64,000 nt of DNA from Bugulina stolonifera (taxonomy: Eukaryota > Bryozoa > Gymnolaemata > Cheilostomatida > Bugulidae): contig OW285193.1 in assembly GCA_935421135.1 (NCBI GenBank), positions 11,642,099-11,706,098 of the forward strand, read 5' to 3'. Below are positions 23,041 through 35,200 of this stretch, piece after piece. The notes beneath the pieces were generated by a model. The model ran no database searches, had not been told where the DNA came from, and worked only from the letters and a program-made list of their open reading frames with translations. Position numbers and translations under genes: made by a program. The stretch's first letter is position 1, and every line of letters begins with the position of its first letter.

Positions 23041-23259
23041 CACGTTGCCAGTAATATAAAAATGAAATACATCAACTGGTAAAGCTAAAATACACCAGGC
23101 AAGTCTACAAGTAAACTATAAAATTTAGGGCATGCAGTATGCGATAGTCGACCCTCTACAGTTTATTTATAACATGTAATAGAGGTAACAACTTTTAATT
23201 AACGTGAAATATAATATTTAGTCATAAAGGGGTCATTGCTAAACAAACTCTTGGTTTTT

Positions 23260-24295
23260 AGTTTATCTGCTGATCTACCATGTAAGTGTGGTAATGTTTT
23301 TCTTTAGATCACAGGCTATTATTGCCAATAAGATGGATCCAGAGAAGTTTAAGCTAAACATCAAAATACTCAAGTCTAAAAGTCAACCTGCCAGTTGTTG
23401 AAGCATCGTGAAGAGAACAACAAAATGTTGGCTAACTTTTGATAGAATTATGATATTTGCATGACACTTTGCTTCTGCTGAAAGGATTATGGGAAGACAG
23501 TCTCCTTTTCATCAACAGTTATATCTGTAACACAACTCTATCTATATCCAGTACTAAGACTGAAGAGTAAGGGCTGGCAGTACATTGACCCTAACCTTGT
23601 GTTCCATACACCATTATGAAGCTAAGAGTTGATAGACTTAGGAACTGCTGGTAGCTGCTATTCAAGTAGGGGAGTACTCTACCCCCAGAGGTAGGTGAAC
23701 ATGGTGTAACTTCAACTTCTTAGGGCTATGGAATTGTCTCAATAACAAGTAGTTCCTGCACGAACCATACCAGATGATTGACATGCAGTTTGTGAGATGA
23801 TTTACAATCACGATAACCTTTGACTGCAGCAAGGAATATTATTTACTTACATGGAAGTGGGCAGTGCCTGTAGGCGGTGGTCTCACAGTTTTAGTGTTGT
23901 AGCATGTAGTTGTCCAGCATAGATATAACTGTCAGTAATCCCATTTGAAGTTAGATGACTTGCTACTCGACTATAAGAAACATATACTTGGGTGATATGG
24001 GTGATATACAGATAATAGATAAATAGGCTCACTATACAAGTTGAATGATAAGGACTTCTATTCAATGTCATTACATGTCAGAGTAGGAGTTATCTCCTCA
24101 TTACAATATATACACAGGTATAATTACCCATGTAGTTATGAGCATATTATATCCAATAGTTACATGTTTAGTGGTTACATTTTATAGAACTCTTATAATT
24201 ATCCGGATAGAATTTAAACATTAGTATTTCTAGAGCATGCTTTGAGGTACCTTCATTTACATGTAATAGACTAAAACTATATCTATTCCCCAGTA
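23260..24295 (+). repeat. Direct duplication, copy 3
   Basis: It matches 20.86-21.80 kb over about 1 kb with scattered substitutions and small indels, including the exon-like block, here frameshifted: ...IIANKMDPEKFKLNIK then an early stop. Confidence 0.8.
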
Positions 24296-25599
24296 ATTAG
24301 GAAAATGTTATCATCTGTTTGACACCGTTGTTGAAATTGTCTTCTCTTAGCATTTCATGAGTTGTGAATTCTTGTAGTTCGTAAATCTGCTTACTATACG
24401 TCCATTTACCAAACACTATTTGTGACGAAGATCTTTACTGTCATTGATTGGTTCATTTAGTCGATATGAAATCATGACTTTTACTCTCTACCCCTATGAT
24501 TCTATCTCTATCACTCTGGTGTGGTCTATATTCTACCTGCAGTATCATGTTCTATAGGCTATAGTCCTAACATCCAGCCTTTCTAGACAGTTCTAATCAC
24601 TCATAGACTATACTGGTCAGTAAAGAGATACCTTACCATTATGTATAGTTTATATTGTACCCTCTAGTATACTTGCTCTCCACCCCTTCCTGTGGTTGTT
24701 AGTCTGGTATCATATTATAGCCTTAAATACTGCCTTCAATTTCAAATGGTGCTAGGTGAATGCTTCACGTTTCAGTACATGTATTACATGGAGATTGCAT
24801 TTTTATAGATAGAAGATACAATAGTATATGAAGTATGCATGTGCAGGGCTATTCACACTAGCATACCTATGGTATTGCTGAGCTCAAAAGAGCCCAAGTT
24901 ACTACTGAAAGACCATTTTTATTCACCTTTTCTCTACCCTCTCTTTTGCTAGCTCCAGTGTTGGTCGTATTTCTCCATCTCAGACTCTCATAGATGTTAC
25001 TAGTTCAGCTGTCTTGGCCACCTTAGCCTGGGTACCATGCCTACCTACACTAAACTTTACACAAGAATATATTGTATAGTTTTATCACGCCTGCTTGCAT
25101 CTAGTCAAAACGCTCTAGTCAGCCCTTCATTTTATTGTGTTGGACATTCTACTTACTGCAAAGTAAAATTGAATTTGGGAGTCCGATGCTCATGACACAG
25201 TCTCATCCACATCATTTGAAATGCAATTTATTACTGAATAACATGCTATGGAATGTCGGATATAGTATTTCTTTACCATCTTCACCAGTACAATCAGCTT
25301 GACAACTCTGTATAGGTTTGTTTTCAGTTTGCTGGTTCCCATATAGCGTTCCCCATTGTTCTTCCTCCCTCATTCACTCCCTCCCAGTATTCTACCTCAT
25401 ATAATAGATTTAGAAATGTGAAAGATGCTATTATATTTTAATAAATAATATTATGTAGATGCCTAGTAATAAAACTGAACAATTCACTGGAAAAGAAGAG
25501 ATACTTTGCAGTTATTATCACTAGGCTAAGTTGTAAGCTATTGTTTGAATTACATAACTGTAGAGTTGATCATATAATTACTGTAGATACTTGGAATAG

Positions 25600-26300
25600 A
25601 TTCACTGGGGAATAAATATAGTTTTAGTCTATTACATGTAAATGAGGGTACCTCAAAACAGGCTCTAGAAATACTAATGTTTAAATTCTATCAGGATAAT
25701 TATAAGAGTTCTATAAAATGTAGCAACTAAACATGTAACTATTGGATATAACATGCTCATAACTACATGTGTAATTATACCTTATGTATATATATTGTAA
25801 TGAGGAGATAACTCCTACTCTGACATGTAACAACATTGAGTAGCTGTACTTGTCATTCAACTTGTATAGTGAGCCTATCTCTTGTCTTTATATGATCTAC
25901 AATTATCCAATTGTATGTTTTACATAGTTGGGTGCAAAATCATTCTACTCCATGTGGAGATTACTACTAGTTGTATCTGTACAGGACAACTACAGGCTCC
26001 ACTAAACTGTGATTGATAACCAATCACAGGCTCCGCCCACTTGTACGTGTAGGTGAAAATATTTCACTGCTCAAAGTTGTTGTGCCAAATAATCATTTCA
26101 CAACAAAATGTCATTACATGGTTTGTTAAGGAACTACAGTTTATTGAGATGATTCCATAGCCCTAAGAGGCTGTGTTATGTCATGTTCACCACTGAAGGG
26201 AGGGAGAGTACTCTCCTTACTTGGATAGCAGCTACCACCAGTTCCTAAGTCTATCAACTCTTAGCTACATGATGATGTATATAACACAATTATTACCTGG
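25600..26300 (-). repeat. Inverted copy of the duplicated block
   Basis: Its reverse complement matches 23.6-24.3 kb (ggggaataaatatagttttagtct, tcaggataattataagag, cagttcctaagtctatcaac). The inverted pair could form a cruciform or be mis-paired in assembly. Confidence 0.8.
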
Positions 26301-27865
26301 ATATAGATAGGGTTGTCTTACCAATGTAGTAGTTAGTAGTTGATTTTTTTTTTATGATTTATATAAATTTATTTATTTGCAGAATTTTTTATAATAAATA
26401 GTATTTGTACTTTATTGAATTTTATCATAATGTACAAAATAATAACTGAATAATATAATGTAATGTCTGTCTGTTTGTTCTCATCTGGATATCTTCACCA
26501 TAGGAGTGTTGTAATTGAGTTGGGTGGCCTGCTATACTTCCTCTAATTTGAACTCTATAACATAGTGTTTACATGGTTACCATAGTGATAGACTGTGAAC
26601 CTGACACATTACAAATAATAGTTCTCTTGGAATCACAGCTAAACACAATATAATTATACTTTTTTCTATCTTACTGAATCTTGCAATCAAAAATATGCAA
26701 CTGACTGCACTGGCCCCTGATTAATTACAATGATCACATAATTTAGGTTTGGGTTGACCAATATTTTGGTTGAAATTTCAGCTAGTCTCCTCTGAGGTTT
26801 CACTGCAGATTTCACATTTATTGGTAGTTTGACTTGTACACTTGTATATTGGTATCCATGGTAACTCTTACCATTGTCTACTCCTTCACTACATAAAATA
26901 TCGTCACTCCTTCAGCCTCGTTCTCAGGTGCAGACGTCAGACAATTACAACTAAGTACTTCCTCGCAGTTACTAAGGTAATACTCTCACTACATAGAGCA
27001 TTGTCAACAGCTCCCTCTACTGGAAATCACTTTGCTGGAGTTGCAGAAGCTACAACAGACATATTTTATGTAGTTATTTACTTGTGTTGCATGCAGTTGA
27101 TGCCTGCATGATTGTAATATATAGTTTATGAAGTTCTCTGGCCTGTAAAAACTTGTTATCTAAAGGTCGATAATATAGCAAGAAAAGTTTTATACTTGGT
27201 GACTTTTACAGTAATGTAATTATCATGTCATAGGAATATTGTTAAACATAGTAGTGATACTGTAAATAGTGTTATACGTGTATGTCTATGTGCATGCATG
27301 CTCTGTCATACACCTAGTATGGCAATGCATAAAACATAGTATGGCAGTTGTAGAGGTACAGAAACCAGAATCTGATATAAATAATGATACATATACTGTA
27401 CCCTGTATACTTGTAGCACAATTATAGCAATGGTGATATACTAGCAGTATATGCATGTACATGTAATGGTATATTTACTACACAGTAATAGTTATATACA
27501 CAATATTGGATGGTGATGTCAGTGCTGTAAAGAGAGGATTTCACACACAGAGATTCCATAGTCAGTTTGCAGATACTTACCATGATTTGCAGCCATTAAA
27601 TTCCTGCAGAATCTGTGATTCAGAGGATCATTTTTTATCTAAAATCTCATGAATCCATTTCTGTAACAACTTAAACCAGTCACCATTACTAAATACAGTA
27701 AACTGTACCTGTCTTAGCTTGATGATTATATAGCCAGGTAAGCTTTGTGTATGCTAAATAGCCAGGACTAGTATAATGCATGTACAAGAGCAGACAATTC
27801 TTTAGTTGGTACACACCTAAATAGTAAAGATAGGCAGCACAGGCAACATATTATGGGTATGATCA
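26301..27865. other. Intergenic, no gene recognised
   Basis: AT-rich sequence. A plus-strand 89-codon open frame at 26842-27111 has no recognisable motif and no gene context. Confidence 0.5.
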
Positions 27866-27866
27866 T

Positions 27867-28190
27867 AAGGGTTGGGGTTGATGGGTAACAAACTGGACTG
27901 GGTCGGAATCTCCCATTTCTCAAGGGTTTGAGTTTATAATTATGGTAGTTTTACTCGAATGTCTAATTTGTATGCTGTGCAAAAACATGTAATAAAGAAA
28001 TGCAGCACATATACCCTCAAATCTTAGTAATATGGGCAAGTACATATTTAATGTCCTTAAAATGTCACAATTATGAGATATGTGTATATTATGCCATGAT
28101 TTCTCCAAAGAGCACAATGGTCATTATTATTATCTTTTAAGAACCCAGCATTTATGACAAGACCAAGTTCTTCCACACCACATGTACCCT
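27867..28190 (-). pseudogene. Displaced copy of CLCA exon 2 donor end and intron 2
   Basis: It matches 9353-9650 closely from gggttggggttgatgggtaac through gcagcacatataccctcaaa to the end of exon 2 (aagaacccagca). The donor region (tacgtgcacttcgctg) is deleted and the rest of the exon diverges within about 50 bp. It lies 0.9 kb downstream of the perlecan stop codon. Confidence 0.85.
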
Positions 28191-29099
28191 TTGGTTTCTA
28201 TTACTGGAATATCTATAACAGTACAGTAAATTCAGCACAAGAATTATTGCTAATGGACTATTTGTATCATATTACTATAATTACTTGCATCTTGGTGTAC
28301 ATGTACATGCATATGTAGAATGACGTCTACACCCTCTATGGCTCCTACCTACAACTACAACATGTATTATTTACATGTACGTACATATCATATAATGCAT
28401 ACATACATGTGCATGATAAATATAATACAGAATATATGCATGTAAAATCAGGCATGCTGTTGTTATCATAATATATAGAATCAGGCGTTTATTTTTGTGT
28501 AGAAAATATACAGTGAAAATTGAATGATGTTCAAATATTTGTAGAAATTAACAGATAGAAATTAACAACATAATTACTAAGAAGATGTCTATGGGAATCC
28601 TCCACATACATTTTACATGCAACTAACAACAGCACAACATGAAAACCTAGTCTATGGTCTATTTTTATCCTAATTTTAACTATTATCCAAGTGTTTTAAA
28701 CCAAACTAACTACATGTAAATGATCACAGGTTTAATGACAGAAGGGTATTGGCTGAACAGTTTCTAAGATTCCTGATATGTAAGTCCCAGAGTTATCTAC
28801 CACCTAGATGATACCACAAACTTAGTAAATAATAAAGGCATTTCCTATTTGATTGGTGGAAAGCTTGTCTACAACAGCAGCACTATTATAATGAGAAAAT
28901 ATTTCACATGTTCTGCCAATATTGTTGAAGATAAATAGTAGAAAAGGTGCACCACCATAAATACAATAACATAGCAAAACTGAAATCTGGGAAACTCCAA
29001 TTAGTAATATAGATTATCTGTCGACTAGTGTGAGAGAGAAGTGTGCACTAATATGTAAAGTGTGTTAGTGTTAGTACTACAATATAATGTCTGACTGTT

Positions 29100-29105
29100 T
29101 TTATT
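29100..29105 (-). terminator. AATAAA overlapping the perlecan stop codon
   Basis: In transcript sense, CAATAAAAAC contains both the TAA stop and an AATAAA poly(A) hexamer. The next AATAAA on this strand that I saw is near 28490, so either a tiny or a 0.6-kb 3' UTR is possible. Confidence 0.4.
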
Positions 29106-29249
29106 GGTCACTGACATCTACTCCACTTTGTTTCTTTTCAAATAAATCTATAGCTCCATGTATGGCACTAGTTTTCACGTGGTTAATACAGCCGGTGAAT
29201 CCTGGATTGAAGGAAGTGGATACCATTCGCTTGTAGTGAGGTACGCCAC
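29101..29249 (-). CDS. Perlecan-like exon w54: LG3 end and stop codon
   Basis: It has FNPGFTGCINHVKTSA, the G-F-x-G-C-I motif, and ends ...DVSDQ-TAA at 29103-29101. An LG domain at the extreme C-terminus is the perlecan arrangement. Confidence 0.92.
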
Positions 29250-32200
29250 CTGGTGGGGTATTAAAACAATGTTGATTATATGATTAAATAAAATACAATT
29301 AACATTTGAATTCATGAATGTACAACCATGTGTCTAGGTAGTATATCCCATATGCCTGAATTAATATACATGTAATTATGTTTTAGTTTTATTAACTGGT
29401 GAATTTGTCTGTTGATTAAGCCGCCAAGGTGCTACGACTTTTTCTATTCAAAGCCAATATCATACCATGTGTGCATTTCCTAGTCTGCTAACCTAATGGC
29501 ATGCACACTATACCAGTACTCGTAGATTTATAGAAATGTTAGGTTTAGCATCGCTGTACCACATTGTGATATCTGGAGAGTATATTGAAAACCTTATGCA
29601 GGATCATTTTAAATGTTCCAATGGCAAATTACAATGCATATGGCAGATACATTGTTCTATAAGCATGAGAATAACGAACCAATATATATGTTTCCATTCC
29701 CATTGAGGTATTTCATCGTACCACCAGAGCTTCCAGTCACTTCCGGGGAGTCGTCTACCTTCAGCACACCATTCCGTCCTTTCCTCTTGGCAATGATAAC
29801 ATGATTCCTCCCATCGTTTACTGGAATGGTTGACATCAACACGGCTGGACCCCCTCCAAGCTCAAAACTAAAATAAATTAACAACAATCAATTAAATTAA
29901 TGATTGCTGCAAAGAAACTAGTAAGAAGCTATATCCGAAAGTTATTTGGTTTGTTGACGCTGGTAAAGACAACAATGAGGAGATAACTCACAAAGATTAT
30001 GTCAACATACTAGTTTAGGCAAAGTAAAGTTCTCTAAAATTCATTACTAATACTGATGGGAATAAAAATCGCTCACTACGTATGTACATGTGTAATGAAA
30101 GAAATAAAAAAGGGTAAGAATTATGCCATCAAAGCTGTCCCAAAAATAACCTGTGGTTCATCACCCATACCTCCAAAGAGTGGGTGGGCATATTGGTGAT
30201 CAATCATTGATAAACCTTGGGCGATGGATTTTTAAATCAAAGTCCATCAATGTACTTCTCGTTGATTTCGAACATAGGTTAGATAAAATATACAGGCTGC
30301 TACTATTGAATATTTTTGTATTAAATCACCTAAACTTGACATAGCCACTTGCAAGACCAATTCCAAAGAAGTCTTGACCAGCTCCATTAAGGACTTCAGG
30401 CTGACCTTGCCAGTAGAGCACACCGTAATTACTAGTCGTGTTGACCGTCATTTGAACTGACATCTCTGGGGAACTGCTTGGCATAAGCTCTCTAGGCAGC
30501 TCTAGATACCCTGCTCCACCAAAACATGCTTTCTTCCCAGAGGAGATAGTATTATCTGTAACACATACGATTTATGTTTGAGTGTTATAATAAGATAAGT
30601 ATAATACAATTTAGTCTATGTAAGGTGATAATGCACAGTACTCTTGAATTGGAGACAGCTTAGAGAGAGAGGGTTATAGACACTTGATATACGTAGTGTA
30701 TTCTGTTACATATCATGGGTAGCAAAGTTGTGACCTTACTGCACGTATTTGCTAGGAAGTTTCTGTAGCTTGTATAAGATGTCTAAATTCACATTTGTTA
30801 CAATATAATGGAGGAGCAATAGTTTATATACCGAACACTTTCATTCAAATACTACGTACTCTGATGACTATATTCTATAAGATCTGTGCCTGATTTGCTG
30901 ATCTGAAGATTTTAAAAAATGAAAGTATTATATTAGGAGAAATTATAAGGGAAAGCAGAGAAATAATAACTTGTGTTGGGAGGTCAAAGAAAAGCAAGCC
31001 GAGAATTAGTAGGGAGTAATGCAACACTTCCGGAACTAAAGAGTAAGTATGTACTAGGTGCTATTAGTAAGTATTATATTCAAGCACATCACCGGTTTAG
31101 TTGTTAGTGAGTGACAGTGACTCTCTACCTTTTTCAGCTCTGAGTTGCTGAAAGAAATGCTTGAAATAGTCTTTAGGTCTGGTGGCTTCATGAAATCTGT
31201 TACGACTGAGGTCACCCGAGCGCCTACTACCATCATTGACTACCAATGATTTCTCCGCATTATCTGACTGTTTGTCAATGAAATCAGAATTGATCTCAAA
31301 ATCATCTAAATCAACTTTTGGTAGTGCGACGCTGCCCGCTGAACCTCTGGCGTAGGCGTATTGCCGATTACCACTTCCTGTAAGAAATGTACACATGCAA
31401 AAACCAACCAGGGTGTAAATAATGTCTACAGTCTAACAACATGCAAGTTTCAAACAATACAACAACATTGTATTAGTGGAAAATGGATGGAATGGAGCAT
31501 GTGCATAGCCTAACCAAGCAAGTGATGAAAGTTAATAAACCTAACAACTAGTTATACATATATACAGTACTGCATGACCTTGGGATTGTATTCATGAATG
31601 ACGTGTTTAATATGGACAGGTCTCCAAGACGTGCTATATCAGCTACTTGATCGACACTAGGTCAAGGGCGAATAGAAACCTCTAACCAAAATACTTTTGA
31701 CGGGATGATATGACCGACATTATAAACTGTGATGTCCCTAATGTTTGTTATTCTCATTCCTATTGGCTAACAATTAGTATCATTAGTATCTAGTACATAA
31801 TAGGTAAGATAAACGGTTAGTAAATAGAGTTATCTTCTCTCTGATCGGTCTACTTACTCGTCTCGCATGTCTCTCCTGTCCATCCCACAATGCATCTACA
31901 TTTGAAATTGTCTGTTCCTATTGGTTCACAGATTCCACCATTAAGACATGGTTCGTTAACTGTACAAGCTGTCTTCTTGATATCACACATGTCGCCTAAA
32001 GTACGATAACAGTAATATTGTTGAGTTCTGAGTTGTGGAATACAATGTAAGTTACATTATCCGAGCACAGTATTATTTTATACATGCATATGCAATGGTT
32101 GGGCTGATGATATCTGAAATCAAACAGCTACCAAATCATGTTAAAAATGCTTATAATGTAATTCAATGCACTCAAAGTGTGAATCGAAATAAATTTTATA

Positions 32201-35200
32201 CCTATATAGCCGTCGTCACACATGCACTTGAAATCACTGTCTCCCTTAGCAACACATTTTCCATAGCGGCCACATGGCAATGTCACGCAAGGGTCATCCT
32301 TCTGCACATTGCTGTCTTCCACACAAGATTCAATGTTGCTGTATTCTTCAGCATCAACAACAAGGTCAAGGTCACGACCTTGTACTGTAACCTGTGACAC
32401 AATAAACAAAGAAGGGTTACAGAGTATTGGTCCAATGTTCCACACTTGACTCACAAGCTAATACTGTAGAACTTATCAAGTATCTACAAATTAATAGCGA
32501 AGTAGCAAGTGTTGATTGTAAATACATGTACATAAATAATATTTGACCCAAGGCATGCACACCAGGTAGGTCAGCTATAAATCTGTTATGGAACTCAGTC
32601 TTACCTGGTTGACACACCCACTCAGGCCCGGCAGGTCTTTCAGCGCTTCTGGAAGTTCATAGTCATCAGAAACTCCGCCCACAAAGAATGGCGTTTTCAC
32701 ATTGAGACCGATGCTATTACTATTTGCTGAATCTGCAAGTTTTCATTAAATTTGAAATACAAGTTTCGAAGTGTGAATGTACACCATGATGTGTTCCCAC
32801 TAAGTTTGCACTGTGTTAGTACATGCCATGTAAACTTCTTCTACTGACATCCAAAAGCCAGGTGGTTATTAGAAACCATACCAGTCTAGTCTAAGAAAAT
32901 GCTACATGCCATGCAGGTACTGAGAAATGAATTCCATAATGCAGGCGGAATAACTAAAGTATTTTACAACAACTAATGCACAACGTAAACTATGTAGGTA
33001 AATAAATACAATATCAAAAAGGATGTGTAGGTAAATACATGTAAATGCATTGTATATACGGGGAATAATCACTACCTTCTACTTTTGGCTTAGTGTCAGA
33101 TGACGATGAACCTGCAAAAAGCCAGCCTCCAGATTTCTGTGTGGTTGTGGTGGTGGGAGGAGCCTCGGTAGGGTTGGATGCTAAAAGCCATCATATCACA
33201 GCTAGTCATACACATGCAGGTAGGATGTAAGCTGCACTAAATAATACACCAGGTATGCCCAGCCTACTACTTGCATGCCAAATGAAAGGAAGCAGAAACT
33301 TGTTTAAAATGCATTATGGGATTACTATGTAATACATTCAAACTACACTATACTCTTATACATACAGTGGAGGAGCAAATGATAATAAGTATATGGCAGG
33401 GGCTCAACAGGTCGTATGAATTGTTCACACAGGCTGTTGCCCCTTAGCCTGGGCACCAGGCCCACTAGTCTAAACCCTCAGTAAGCAGTCTTTTTTTACT
33501 AATTGCCATGAGTTGTTTAGACTAGTAAGCCTGGTGCCCAGGCTAGATACCCCTTATCCTGAGCAAGCTTATATCTACATGTACTTATCCTAAACAGATA
33601 ATTACACCAACAACACCCAACAATTTGTACTCATGTAATTATGTAGTTGGTTTGAGCTATTAGTTTGCAAATATTTACAATTTGGCAAATAAGTATGCTA
33701 TAATTTGAGTATGTATTTATATAGTGTAACTAACAATTAACAAGTCAAGTTACTTTGCCAAATAATCATTTTGGAAAGCAGGGGCTAATACAGTACTTTC
33801 TTATTTACATGATAAACTTTGAGTATAGCAGCTAATTAGGGGCAATGAGGGATGGGTGGTTACCAGTTGTGGGTGGTGGAGGTGATGCTGTAATGACAAA
33901 GTACTTGGTAGGTTAACATAAAAAATGGTAGAAGCATGCAAATAAAAATACACAACAAACCGGAGACATGCTTACACTAGTTATAGAAAAATATAAGGTG
34001 CATACTATTACAATACAGTCATATACATGCACATGTACATGTACATGCATGTGTTAGCACAGGTATGTACATGTACATGTGTTAGCACAGGTATGTACAT
34101 GTACATGTGTTAGCACAGGTATGTACATGTACATGTGCTAGATCAGGTATATACATATGTTAGCACAGGTATATGCATGTGTTAGCACATGTATATGTAG
34201 TGCTAACACAAAATTCACTGCACAATCAACAGGTCACACATTCCGAATGATTGCACAATCATGGAATGCAGTCCATGCCCAGTACTATCGCATTTGCCAC
34301 AACCAAGTGTAATTTTACTACCTCTAGATGATATGCAACACTTCAAAGGTAAATTTTTTAACTTTTGTTATCAAATCTGTTTTAACTAGAATTTTTGAAC
34401 GGTTGCCAATTGAAAGTTCATTGTAAACTCTACTCTTCCATCACGCTCAAGTTAGATGTTCCATGAAAGTATTGCAGGCTTGTCTGGGTATGGCGTACAA
34501 TGGTAGCAATGGAATGTTACCTTTCTGAGCGATTCCTCCGTTTATGACCAGAGATCCCTCCACATCTGTCCTCTCTGCCTCTAGTTTATAAACCTTTCCA
34601 GACTCTACCTTAGGGATACCTTCAATAACCACCGCACCTCCTCCAAGGTCATAGGTAAACATGACGGCGCTGCAATGATACACCATATATATAACAATAT
34701 AATTCTACAAGGATTGAGCATGTTGCAAGGTGCAGATCATAAACCGCAATAAAATACCTTGCTAAAACTTTACAGAATATAGAAGCAGAGCCTGTAAAAC
34801 AATCAATCCAACTGGAGGCAAGTGCAGGTATAAACAGTTAACGAGATGGCCCCTATTTATTCAACTTGAGTTAGAAGTTTTCTTCTCTTTGTATTTTAAG
34901 AATGCCAATTTAACTGCCTTAACCACAGACATACATGTAGATACACATGTAGATACAGCTAACTAGAGCCTGATTGAGATGTGTAGACTAAGTACCTACC
35001 TATCTCTCAAAAGAAGAGCGATGTAGTCCCCACTTCCAAACTGATTCTCCCCTGCATAGGCTATCAATCCATCGGTTTGATCAGTAGCAGTGAAGATAAT
35101 ATCCATCTTAGTCATCCTGGAGACGCCCTCTAGTGGTGCGTATTGAATGTAACCATTGCTATTGAATGACGGGCTACCAATAGGCTTGGCTGTAACAGAT

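Noticed and set aside
26842..27111. 89-codon plus-strand open frame
   Set aside because: No recognisable motif, and not supported by neighbouring exons.
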